Shown: one piece after another, positions 32,716-43,065 of the stretch | Layout of the letters: every line of letters begins with the position of its first letter | Position numbering within the stretch: position 1 is the stretch's first letter | Assembly: GCA_949752735.1 (NCBI GenBank) | Contig: OX457052.1 | Coordinates: 14,626,668-14,690,667, forward strand | DNA length: 64,000 nt | Source: Lumbricus terrestris | Lineage: Eukaryota; Annelida; Clitellata; Crassiclitellata; Lumbricidae | Direction of reading: 5' to 3' | Made by a program: the position numbers and the translations under genes | Notes under the pieces: model-generated | The model's database searches: none | What the model saw: the letters and a program-made list of their open reading frames with translations, nothing else | What the model was told of the DNA's origin: nothing

Positions 32716-32790
32716 TACTCGGGAGCGCTTCTGGGTAGAGGCCTTAATGAGCACAATAGAAATGGAGAAATAAATAACTAATTATTTTTG
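32716..32790 (+). mobile_element. SINE-A 3' part, completing the interrupted copy
   Basis: tactcgggagcgcttctggg, tagaggccttaatgagcaca, then atagaaatggagaaataaat. It continues the SINE broken at 29969, so about 2.7 kb was inserted in two events. Confidence 0.8.
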
Positions 32791-33081
32791 TCAAAATGTT
32801 CTGTGAGATTTTTTAAATAAAGTGTAAGATGTATTTGGAATAATATTTCGAGTCAAGGACTTTTGTAATAATTTTTATTGAATTCGGAATTTTTATGCAG
32901 TCTGCATTTAGAGTTTGTTTCGCCCGAATAAAATCAAATAAATTTAAATAAAGCTCACACAAAAATGACGGCTGGTCCGACTTGACAATTCCTTTGTGAA
33001 GAATAGGAGGGTATTTTGTGGATTTTTAAAAGTCTTAGTCTTTGACTTGAGGTTCAAAGTTTTGGTCTTGGAATGGCCATG
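32791..33081. other. Non-coding, nothing recognised
   Basis: AT-rich, ending in repeated ggttttggtcttgg-like text beside the next transposon. Confidence 0.5.
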
Positions 33082-33729
33082 GTCCTGAGCAGGCCCGGCC
33101 TTAGGGCAAGGCGAGCGAGGCTGCCGCCTTGGGCCCCGCGCTTCCACGGCCCCGCGCTGATGAATATTTTTAAAAACTTTCTATTTTTCATTTGTTCTAT
33201 TAACCTACATAATTATTTTTATTGACACCAAAAATATCACGATTTTGGCAAAAATGCAAAGTGGGAATTAAAAAACAAAAGGCTCAATAAACTTACCAAA
33301 GCCTTCATGCGATCAACAATAGGCTATGCGTATAGGCCTTCTTCAAGAACGGCACCCTGACTTAGCCATTTTTGTAAATCGTGAATGATGTTGCTATAGA
33401 GTTCTAGACCATTGTGAAATCATGTCGAATTTCGTCGTTTCCGTGCACCAAACCGGGGAAGATTTGCGAAACGTTATGGGAGATAGAACCCACGTCTTTG
33501 TCTAGACTAAGTTAAAGGCGCAAGTTTTAATTAGAAAGATTCTGATATGCCTATATACAGGGTGGTCCAGCATAAATGAACCAACTTTGAATGCATATAA
33601 CTCCGCCAATTTTTGGAATTTATTTATACTTTATGCGTCAAATTAAAGATATTTCACTCAGGTATATGTACTGAAAAAATGGAACTATTATAGGTTTTGA
33701 TTTTAATTATATGCTCGGAACAGCGCTAG

Positions 33730-34200
33730 CTACCATATTTTGTTGTCATTTGTGACGTAATAAGGTTCCGTTTCGCCGAGATATTCACAAATCGTGTTTT
33801 CGCTTACGCGTGCATAAACACGATCATTTTGAGTATTTTTAGAAGTATCTACCATGAATATCTTCTCGTCGCAAAACCACTTTATTTCAATTTTATCAAC
33901 AGCCGTGCGCACTGCCACGCGCTGCTTTAGACGCAAAGAAACGACTGGCTGCATGCCAGCTGTTAGCTAGTCGTTTCTTTGCGTCAGTGTTGGAGTGCTG
34001 TTGGACATCACGTCGACAAATAACTTTAGATCATCTTTTAGAATATGTTGTACGGTGTTCTAGGACTACCTGTTTCGCGCTGAATGACCTGGGTAGATTT
34101 GCCTGTAGAGCTAATCCGGGTCGTTGTCTTGACGGCCAATTTACTCGGACACAAGAGCAATGTTAGCGTATATGCGCGGCGTAATTCCCATGGTTTACAG
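33730..34200 (-). pseudogene. Decayed mariner transposase fragment
   Basis: The minus frame 33954-33730 reads IEIKWFCDEKIFMVD then NTQNDRVYARV. This is the mariner/Tc1 block around the first catalytic Asp (FCDEKIF). Upstream on the same strand, interrupted by stops, are remnants of the DNA-binding region such as HILKDDLKLF. Everything after QNDRVYARV diverges or is missing, so this is less than half of a ~340-residue enzyme. Confidence 0.8.
33930..33985. repeat. 17-bp perfect inverted repeat inside the transposase remnant
   Basis: gacgcaaagaaacgact at 33930-33946 and its inverse at 33969-33985, with a 22-nt spacer. One arm encodes the expected transposase text, so the other looks like a templated inverted duplication. 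Confidence 0.85.
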
Positions 34201-34708
34201 AGAGAAAGCCCTGTTTTTATCAATTTTCAGTAGCAGATAATACAAGGTATTGTTTATTCCATCCACTGCTAGAAAATTTGTAAATCACTTCAACCGAATT
34301 ATATTCCTTACCAGTTCGTAAAATTAAGATCAAAGCGCGATCATCGTCTGTCAACGGCGCCAGATTTCGTCACAAATGACAACAAAATATGGTAGCTAGC
34401 GCTGTTCCGAGCATATAATTAAAACCTAAACTTGTTCCAGTTCCATTTTTTCAGTGCATGTACTGGAGTGAAATATCTTTAATTTGACGCATAATGTATA
34501 AATAAATTCCAAAAATTGGCGGAGTTATATGCATTCAAAGTTGGTTCATTTATGCTGGACCACCCTGTATGTTTCGATTATTGCCATCATATTTAATTGC
34601 ACGAAACATAATTATTGCTTTCATAGTAACTGCTATAGTCTTAAGAGCTTGATTTGCATTTTGCGTTAATTGACCCATTTTACTCCAATTTTGCACATGG
34701 GCGCCCAC

Positions 34709-34953
34709 CATGGGCGGAGACCTGGGCGGAGACTTGGGTGGGGGGGACGGAAAGACGCGAGATTTTTTGACGGACGAACGGCTCTGAGTGTCGCCGAGAA
34801 ATTTCCATCTATCTTTTACCGACGAGAATTTCTGACGACCTTTTTTGTTGTTTAGTCGTGACGTTCAGCGATTGGGGGGGGGCAAATGCATGGCCGTCCC
34901 CCAATACCTCCATTGGGGGGACCGTCCCACTGCCTCCTAGGTCTCCGCCCATG
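34709..34953. mobile_element. hAT-type MITE, 245 bp
   Basis: catgggcggagacctgg at the left and its near-perfect inverse at the right (gtctccgcccatg). A perfect 8-bp duplication gcgcccac lies at 34701-34708 and 34954-34961. Related sequence is at 3810-4552. It is nested in the element at 33090-35312. Confidence 0.87.
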
Positions 34954-35000
34954 GCGCCCACAGGCATTTTGTAGGATGGGGCAAAGCACAATGGTCGAAG

Positions 35001-35175
35001 TCAAATTGTTAGCAAGAGCCTGAAAAATGCAAAGCAGGATATAAAGAACATGAATTTTTTGTCTAATTGGAAATTTCTCATTTTCATTTTGTGTACCATT
35101 CGTATCATTAGCGCGAATTTGTATTGGACCAAGAACCCCTCTTGCCCCTGTTTGTGGGCAGTGGGCACCCCATGA
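35001..35175. repeat. Dispersed repeat family D, copy 2
   Basis: agcaagagcctgaaaaatgc at the left and cccctcttgcccctgtttgt then gggcagtgggcaccccatg at the right, as in the 13590 copy. Confidence 0.65.
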
Positions 35176-35320
35176 TTTTGCATTATTTAAATAGGTCTAC
35201 AACTATATGGTGATGCCAGTGCTGTAGGCTTGCTGACCGAAAATCAACTCCGTCAATTTTTGTTTGGGACCCGCTGCTGCCATGGGCCCCGTACAGACTA
35301 GGGCCGGGCCTGGTCCTGAG

Positions 35321-36544
35321 GTTTAAGGTTTTGGAGTTAACAGCAAAACTGACAGCTTCTATAATTGTATTCTTGTAAGGATTATAGGCTAGGAGTATAT
35401 ATATATATAATATATATATATATATAACAGCTATTTGCTAGGGTCGTTTGTAGTTCAAAAGAGACACAGCAGGTATATGAGAGTACACTGCAGATCGTGT
35501 TACGCACTGACTTATTTTTGCATTAATCTCATTTATTGATTACACAAGTGACAAGATGCGAGCTTAACGTGAAGTAAGCAAGTCACTGGGTACAAAAGAC
35601 GGGCCGAAAAGAGACCATAGTTTCGCTCAATTAGAGCAGCTCATTAGCAGGCAATTATAATACTGCAGAGGGCGACAAAGAACGTCAGCGAGTACTAATG
35701 CATCTCGATAAAAGGAGACATCCAAACGACTGAAGGAAAATCGCCATTATATCCTGATCTTATAAACAAGCCATCAAAGTGAAAAGCTAGAAACGCGCGT
35801 TAATTAGGACAAATCGCAAGGAGTATATAATTATGTTTACAATTTCTGGACATTTATACAGCGTTTTACAAAAGACTCAGAGCTACTGTTGTGCGACTTC
35901 AGCAGGAGAATACCTGCCAAGGCGCGTTGTATTGTGTTGGGCAGTGCCACTGTGCGCTTGATAGATAGCGCGCCATCCTCATTGTCAGTGTCATTTGTAT
36001 GCTGGAAACAATGAGATGCAGTCTGCTATTGTGCTTCCTGAGTCCGTTTTACCTCCTCCGGTTTCAATTAGACTCAGCCACTGTGAAGCTGTAGATGCTA
36101 ACTACTTCTGTATCCGCCCCAGAGTGAGAATTTTTCAATGCAAACGCAGCTGAGCAATGGAAAAAGTTGGTTCGGGAAAATCTGAATAGATGGCGCTACA
36201 GGCAGCGATTCCTCTGTAGGGACTACTCTGTCATTATTTGTGTGTTTTTTCTTTCGAGTTGAACTTAATGGAAATTGCTATCTATGGACAGATTGCTCCG
36301 AATTGCGGTCGACCATTGCATATCAACCTCCGTGATTTTGATCATGAGATCAACTGTTCCTGCTTACAAGATCCTTATGATCGCCCACTTTTGAAATGAG
36401 ATGTCGTGGCTGATGGAGAAGCCCCCCATATTTCGAAATGGCTTGACATGTCTATGATCGATTACCTTTGAGGGGCATATCGTCAAGGCATTGGCGACCG
36501 CAGAAATTTCTGCAAGGGTTGGACTATAGTCACTATACACAAAT
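35321..36544. other. Non-coding; short (TA)n palindrome
   Basis: A TA dinucleotide tract at 35395-35427. No other identifiable feature and no convincing frame. Confidence 0.5.
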
Positions 36545-36670
36545 GTCACGGTTCAGTTTTTCAGCAAGAGCTTGAAACATGCCATGCAGGAAATTAAGAT
36601 ATAGATTTTTAATAGAGATCTCGAACTTTAATTTCTCAGTTTCAAGTTGTGCGCGTATATACACTACAGG
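36545..36670. repeat. Dispersed repeat family D, copy 3 (left part)
   Basis: gttcagtttttcagcaagag then cttgaaacatgccatgcagg then gatatagatttttaatagag, aligning with the left parts of the other two copies. Confidence 0.6.
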
Positions 36671-37652
36671 CAATCATTAGTATAATTAATGCTTTATAGT
36701 GAAAGATGTTTTGTCTAAGTTCAAAACGCAATAGTTTAAAGAATGACAGCGTTTTAAGGTTTGCATTGGCTTGCTGTATAAGTTGAAAAATGACTGGAGT
36801 GGTCAGAGGTATTTAAATCCGAATGATATATGCAAAATTGATACGAATCTGGAACCTATAGTCTACTGACTCTACTGTCTTCAGTAGAAGTAAAACGACT
36901 TCTTAGAGATTTGAGAACTCAGACGCTGAAGGACGTAGGCCTACCTGTAGATTACCTACACAGACTACACTCACGCAACCATTGCCTTGAACAGGCAAGA
37001 TAGAATCGGTTTTTCATATGAACATTGAACACGCGTTGCCTTCAAGCACTAAAAAAGCGGGCAGCGAATTTCGGAACCTCAATTATTGATGGATAATTGT
37101 CACGTGAGAGAAGCGCGCGCAGCAATAGGGAACGGCTGAGAAATTGGTGGACCGACAGCAACGCCCGCAGCCTATTTGTCACGCGCTGTGGCTTGCAGTT
37201 AATGGAAAGAACAGGACTCTATGTAGTCACTGTACACGGTTTAAAAAACATCCCCAGGACTGATGCAGAGCCACACCCAGGGCACTGTCTACGTATAATT
37301 ATGTCTTATACCTGGAAACCCAGCAGAGGGCTTAATTAGCCCTAACGGCTGACCTAGACTAGAGTCAAACAAGAATAAACGAGGACAGACATCCGTATAT
37401 TCAACGCAATTACCAGACTAAGCCATCGCATGTACTACAGCAACTATACATGGACGGTTCATCCCAATTACTAAGCTGACCGCATACTCGCCACGACCAA
37501 GAACCAACAATAGAGGTGCATGTATATCGCATGCAGACGGTCTGGCGAGCAGTATATGCTTTTCTATTTCGTCATGCGGATGATTTGTACAGGTTTTTTT
37601 AGCCAAGGACGGGAGACGCATTAAAATGTTATGGACATGAATTTTGGGCTCT
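36671..37652. other. Non-coding, nothing recognised
   Basis: An 80-residue plus frame (37097-37339) is Arg-rich with no motif. I do not call it. Confidence 0.5.
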
Positions 37653-37660
37653 ACCTAGCA

Positions 37661-38497
37661 CAGGGGTCTCAAACACGCGGCCCGCGGGCCGCATGCGGCC
37701 CGCGAACCCGATTAATGCGGCCCGCGAACAGCCTCCTGGTTTTTGATTTTTTAAATTAGGAATCGGTTTAAAAGAATTTTGCAGTTCTTTTACGATTTGA
37801 ACCTAGGTTTTAAACTGCTTTCTACTCCTTTTGCTGTGGACATTGAGTCCACAACAGCAAATATTATAGGCATATTTATTATTATGTAGATGGATTTAGT
37901 GGACCTTCAGTGCGATGCAACGTCGAAGCAGAAGTATGCTACAGCGAAGTTTGTATGCCTGTATCGCAAAATGTTTATTTTTGCAAAATTAATTAACTTT
38001 CATTTGCTTCGTTTTGAACAATGACACTAATGTTGGCCCTATGTTTATTCATATAATTTTGGTGACTTTGGTTTAGAGGACTTAGAATATTTAGAATAGG
38101 CTACTTAAGAACACTAAGAGTCTCTTGGCTTAACTAAATCCAAGTTGAATTACTCTGAACATTGCTTAGGATACCTAACAAAATTAGAGTCATTCCAAAT
38201 TTTGATTACAGCATAATTTCTTCAATTATAGCGCCCACGTATTTTTCGATAATTGGGATAGAATGCATGGTTTTTCAATTTTGTTTTCAGTACCATTATA
38301 GTTACACTTAAAATATAATATTATGTGAATTTTACAGGATTATATCATCATTGCAGTATTGTATGCTGCAATGACACATAACTAATTATATATTTTCACG
38401 TGCAGTGTCGTGCACGAGAATAATTTTATGTTGCGGCCCGCGAGTCATTAAAAATTTCAAATGCGGCCCACATGCTGACTTGAGTTTGAGACCCCTG
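37661..38497. mobile_element. hAT-type MITE related to the intact hAT, 837 bp
   Basis: The ends caggggtctcaaac are exact 14-bp inverted repeats. A perfect 8-bp duplication acctagca lies at 37653-37660 and 38498-38505. The left subterminal gcgggccgcatgcggccc block is shared with the autonomous element at 22203-24911, and gcggcccgcg recurs at both ends. The AT-rich interior has no gene. It is a likely dependant of a transposase of that lineage. Confidence 0.9.
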
Positions 38498-38534
38498 ACC
38501 TAGCATATAAATGCGAATCAGATGTGAACAAAAT

Positions 38535-39045
38535 GCGGTTAGCAAGTGGTGTAATAGGCCTAATGGAAATACTTGTCTACTTACTTACCGCTTATCTATT
38601 GTGCAAGTAAGCATAGGTCTACTTTTATTGACCAATTATTGGCATGTAACATCAATATTGTGTAATTATGGAAATGCTTACTTACTTGCCGCTTTTGTAT
38701 TGTGCAAGTGCAAGTATATTCTTTATTGACCAATTATTGATTGTAATAATACTAGTATTGCATAATATTGTGCAATAATAGAAGTACTTACCTACTTACC
38801 GCTTTCGTATTGCGCAAATTAGTGCATCCATTACCTGATATTGGCCAATTATTGGTTGTAACAATGACATTGTGTAATAATAGAAATGCTTAACCTACTT
38901 ACTGCTCTTCGATTGCGCAAGCAAACATACTCATATTCTTAATTGCCTAATTATTGATCAGTAATAATACTAATATTGTGTAATAATACAAAAGCTTACT
39001 TACTTACCGCTTTTCTATTGCGCAAGTTAACCTATTCCGTATCGA
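38535..39045. repeat. ~105-bp satellite, five diverged copies
   Basis: The block acttacttaccgcttt falls at about 38588, 38689, 38799, 38902 and 39007 (spacings 101, 110, 103, 105). Each unit also has a tattgaccaattattg-like and a tattgtgtaataat-like segment. Confidence 0.88.
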
Positions 39046-39615
39046 CCAAAAACTATTTGATGATTATACGTTAATGAACAGACATAGAGCAGTTGAAAGA
39101 GCACAGTTATGGCATAAAATGATGCATGACGTAACTCGTTGTGCGGCTTAGACACCTGCGCGGGTTCTAAGGCGTAGCATTTGGAACCGAGTCCCACCAG
39201 GTGGCTTATGACGCCATAAATTTTGATGAGGCAAATTCATGACGTTTTATGTAAAGCCTATGGCCAGATTTTATCGTCATTTTATGACCTTGACAAAAGT
39301 CGTTTGTCAAATCGCTCACATTTTTTCTTCCCAATTTTCTTTCATTTGTCCTCCACGTTTCATGACTTTTTTACGTTCAGGAACATATTTCACACTTCCA
39401 TAGCCATGCATTTTTATTGTTCCGCTTAAAAAGTAAAAGATTTCTTCCTGGGATGTTGGGCCATAGTCCAGTGGATGGAGGATCCAAACCGGAGGTAAAA
39501 ACTTCCCATATAGACTATAATGCCTATATCTTAAAATTTGCAGACTGGATAAGTTCATGACTTTTGAATCCAAATAGCAAGAACCAACGCATCAGCTCTG
39601 ACCAAACCATAACAC
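39046..39615. other. Non-coding, nothing recognised
   Basis: No gene or repeat family is recognised beyond a poly-T stretch near 39320. Confidence 0.5.
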
Positions 39616-39955
39616 CTGAGCTTTTTAAAGGAACTTTTATGACTCTTCTTACCCTTCCACTCCTCCATGGTAAATATTTATTTCAGAAATTGATATAGCG
39701 CCTTTTCAAGGTAGGTTACTCAGAAGCGCTCCCGGTCCAACCACGGCTAAATAAAACAGTTTTTAGGTTCTTAAGGAACAGAGTGGAATGACCCCTGGGA
39801 ATCAAGCGCAGTGTAACATGGAGACCATTCAAGTTCAATCGGATGACAATGACCATTTTTGAACTGTTTTTCGTAGCACTGAAGTGCTTATACAACTGCA
39901 CAAAATCCATTTATAACTGCACATTTTGTCAATAGCTGCAGCACGCTAAATGATG
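39616..39955 (-). mobile_element. MITE family E, eroded copy with a retroposon tail inside
   Basis: On the reverse strand: tgacaaaatgtgcagttata, aatggattttgtgcagttgt, ataagcacttcagtgc, and later ttaccatggaggagtggaag and agttcctttaaaaagctcag, in the order of the intact copy at 26993. A reversed L2-like tail (gatatagcgccttttcaagg, actcagaagcgctcccggtc) is inserted at about 39690-39745. Confidence 0.7.
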
Positions 39956-40553
39956 GCTCTACTTCATCGTGCTCGATTTTCGTACATGCATACACATACG
40001 CCTACGTACATGCAACATGCATACTTGCATGCATAAATACACACCGTCATACATGCACATTCATACATGCCTGCATGCGTAAGTAGAAATGCCAATGAAA
40101 TAAATGCATAAAAAATCAATACGATTATTCTTGGAAACGTTAAACTGCTGTTCCCATGCGTCCTCGACATGTTGCATCATATTTCCATCATCTAATACTC
40201 TCTGGCATACCTGTACCTGCATGCACACAGACCAGTATAATTGTTAACAGAAGTAATTATCTCCATATGACGATTGACAATGGTCCATTCTCCATGTTTG
40301 ACTGACATTTCGGACTTCCGGAGTCAACTCCAATCCTCGCCATATGCAAACAATCTCCCGTCGTTAAAGCGTTCTTCATATTCCGCCCTGCAACTGTTTA
40401 CCGCGAAATGCACATGTAGGCCTATAATACTGTTGCCATTTGTCTAAAGTGTTAGCGCCGCATGACATAGTCCAATTACTTCATCGATGATATAAAATAT
40501 GCACGCAATCGTCTATTAGAATTAAGGAAGCTTTCGTTTTCAGCCATGCGGGG
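39956..40553. other. Non-coding, nothing recognised
   Basis: A CATA/GCAT-rich stretch (about 39985-40075) and otherwise plain sequence. Confidence 0.5.
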
Positions 40554-40561
40554 TTTACAAT

Positions 40562-40897
40562 CAGGGCTGTAAATTAATCAAGAGTATACGCGGGTATACG
40601 GCGTAGCCTATAGGCCTACTTACCTCCTGGAAAAAACGGCATCGTATACTCACCGCCGAAAACCAGGATACACGCGGGTAGACTATACAGCGTATAGTCT
40701 CACAAAGAGCGTGTGGGTATACACGCATGAAAAGGGCAAAGGATATTTATGGGTGTATTTTTCACGAAATTCGGAGCGAAAGACTAAAAAAGGTCATCAG
40801 GTTTTTCTGACGGAAAAATGTGGACTTTTTTGGGCGGATGACTTTAAAAAGTGTACTCACGGTACTCACCTCACAATTTACCAGTAGTACAGCCCTG
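40562..40897. mobile_element. hAT-type MITE, 336 bp
   Basis: The left end is cagggctgtaaattaa and the right end, inverted, is cagggctgtactactgg. The flanks tttacaat (40554-40561) and tttacagt (40898-40905) agree at 7 of 8 sites. The interior repeats gtatac-cgcgggtatac-type units, and a gtcatcaggtttttctgacg module lies near 40793. Confidence 0.8.
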
Positions 40898-40905
40898 TTT
40901 ACAGT

Positions 40906-41937
40906 GTTCCCTATCGAATTAACATGCATGGCGTCTCCATACTGCTCTATCCTTGACGATATCCATGGCATTCCTCATATCCATGCACCTTTCCTCTAGA
41001 TCTTCTCTTATGTTGTCCATCTAGGATTCTAGGTTTTCCTTTGACGCCCTCTACTTCTCAGTCCCTCCACATTGCCGTGCAGAACCGCAGCTGGTAGTCT
41101 CCTTTCGTCCTCCTTGCGCAGGCACCAGCACTCCGATCCATAAAGCAGTACCGGCACTACCAGGGCAACAGTCTCATCTTGGTTCTTGCCTAACTATGAC
41201 CTTAGCCTAATCATAACCACTGACTTAGGTAAAGAATGCACCAGTTTAGACATTTGAGACATTTAAATCACAGCTCAAGACTTATCCTCTAAACAATCGT
41301 TTTTACCATATATTATTGTAATTGATTTGTAGAACCAATGTAGGCTATACACACAGTGCCATTTCCTTTCGGGCTGGTTGTGCTCAACGCTCTTTAAAAC
41401 GTCTTATTATTTTTTAAATCTATTTTTTATTTAATTAGGTTTACGGGTATATTTCAACATCGCCAAGGACCCTCCTGTTTTAAACCGGCTTACAAGGGGT
41501 TGGCCTATTAATTATTAAGCCAGCGGTCCAGTAGGGTATTTTCTCACTTTAATCTTATCAAAAAGGTCGTTAAGGATCATTGACTCAAATGCTGCTGATG
41601 TTTATATAAAAGTCTGTCGAGCGCGATAAAAAGGTATGCAACGAGATCATCAAATTTTCAATGTTTATCGAAATTATGGCAGCCAGATGCGCTGGCTTTG
41701 AACGTATTGGAGCATTGCACTTTTTCTTATTATTGACGCGATGCATTTGAGCGGTTTATGAAAGACGTAATTAATAATTATTAGGCCTAACTATTACAGA
41801 CGAGCTTGAAAAATCAATGTAGCCTATACATGTAGCCTAACATGTGTAGCCTACAATTTGCGTCCGTGGTGTTGCTATGCGGCAAAATGTCGAAAGGCGT
41901 TCTTAGATACTGTATGCAAAGCCGACCTAATGAAGAC
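40906..41937. other. Non-coding, nothing recognised
   Basis: About 1 kb without a supported frame or repeat. Confidence 0.5.
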
Positions 41938-41945
41938 CTCAGTGG

Positions 41946-42237
41946 CAAGGCCGTAGCTCTAGGCGGGTGTTTTGGGTGTTTGAACACACCCGAAATGAAA
42001 ATATAAAAAGCGCATTTACTAGAACATAATGCAAGAACTACTGTGTGCAATGTACTGGCCTCCCATGCAGAACTCGCAGAAGATCTGCGATTTTAGAAAA
42101 GCATGAAATTAGATCGCCGAGGTCAACGGTTTTCAGGCGAAAAATCCTTCGATGACACAAAAAAGTCGACAGGAAATTTGGCCGAGAAAAAAGTTGGTAA
42201 ACAGCCCCCCCGAAATAAAATCCTGGCTACGGCCTTG
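41946..42237. mobile_element. hAT-type MITE, 292 bp
   Basis: The ends caaggccgtagc are exact 12-bp inverted repeats, with a perfect 8-bp duplication ctcagtgg at 41938-41945 and 42238-42245. Family members or ends occur at 14409 and 59341. Confidence 0.9.
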
Positions 42238-42245
42238 CTCAGTGG

Positions 42246-42555
42246 AGTCGGTAGTCGTATGTTGCGAATGAAACTGATTCCAGGTGCTGTTGGTTTAGTT
42301 CATGTTTTCGTCTTCAGTTTTCCAATTATGCTACTTTGACCGATATTCTACAGATCTGTGTTGTGAGGACTGAGTTGCATAGCGCCATATCAGGTTCTCG
42401 TGGACGCTCTGCCTGTTAAAGAAGTTTAACTAAAGACTGCACAAATCAAAAGGAAAACGGCTGATATTTGAATAATGGGTTTTCGTCTTTCTGCTTGATA
42501 TATGTAGCCAGCAGTGTCTTTGAAATGCACTAGGCCAACATCATTAAGTAGCCTA
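42246..42555. other. Non-coding, nothing recognised
   Basis: Nothing identified between the MITE and the SINE fragment. Confidence 0.5.
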
Positions 42556-42690
42556 CTTCACTCGCAATTGCTCAGCGCTTCGGCGTGAAACACCGATGCA
42601 GTGTCCACTCTGTGGTCGGGAGCGCCTCTGAGTAGAGAGCTTGAAGGGGCGCTATAATGCTATAACAAGTGCACATATATACATACATAC
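42556..42690 (+). mobile_element. SINE-A, 5'-truncated copy
   Basis: It starts within the body (cttcactcgcaattgctcag) and continues cgcttcggcgtgaaacaccg to the tail gcttgaaggggcgctataat. The tRNA head is missing. Confidence 0.88.
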
Positions 42691-42724
42691 GGCAAAAGTG
42701 TAACTTTTAAAGACACTGTTATCA

Positions 42725-42842
42725 CGATCTTCATCATCATCATCGTCGTCGTCATCATCATTTTCATCACCATCAACCTATTATTATCATTATCATCATT
42801 GTCATCGTCGTCGTCGTCGTCGTCATCATCATCATCCATTCA

Positions 42843-42893
<51 letters not shown>

Positions 42894-42920
42894 TTCATCA
42901 TCATCATCATCATCATCATC

Positions 42921-42951
<31 letters not shown>

Positions 42952-43065
42952 GGTCATCATCGTCATCATCGTCAACGTCATCAGCATCATCATCAATTAC
43001 ATCATTGTTCTCATTATCATGGTTGTCGTCATCATCATTATTATCGTGATAATGATGAATATAAT
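42725..43065. repeat. (ATC)n/(GTC)n microsatellite
   Basis: Over 300 bp of catcatcat with cgtcgtcgt interruptions. The Ser/His and Asp/Met-rich frames on the two strands are read-through. Confidence 0.95.

Larger units (their letters stand above)
33558..34567. mobile_element. Mariner-like element with ~205-bp inverted repeats
   Basis: The ends are cagggtggtccagcataaat and its inverse, with TA at 33556-33557 and 34568-34569. The inverted repeats extend to accatattttgttgtcattt on both sides (about 33763 and 34365). A decayed antisense transposase lies between them. Confidence 0.88.
33090..35312. mobile_element. hAT-type element carrying nested insertions
   Basis: The ends are caggcccggcc at the left and its exact inverse at the right, with a perfect 8-bp duplication gtcctgag at 33082-33089 and 35313-35320. 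Further in, both ends carry related GC-rich text (gccttgggcccc and gcccatggcagcagcgg). The 2.2 kb includes a mariner (33558-34567), a MITE (34709-34953) and a family D repeat (35001-35175). No hAT transposase remains. Confidence 0.85.
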
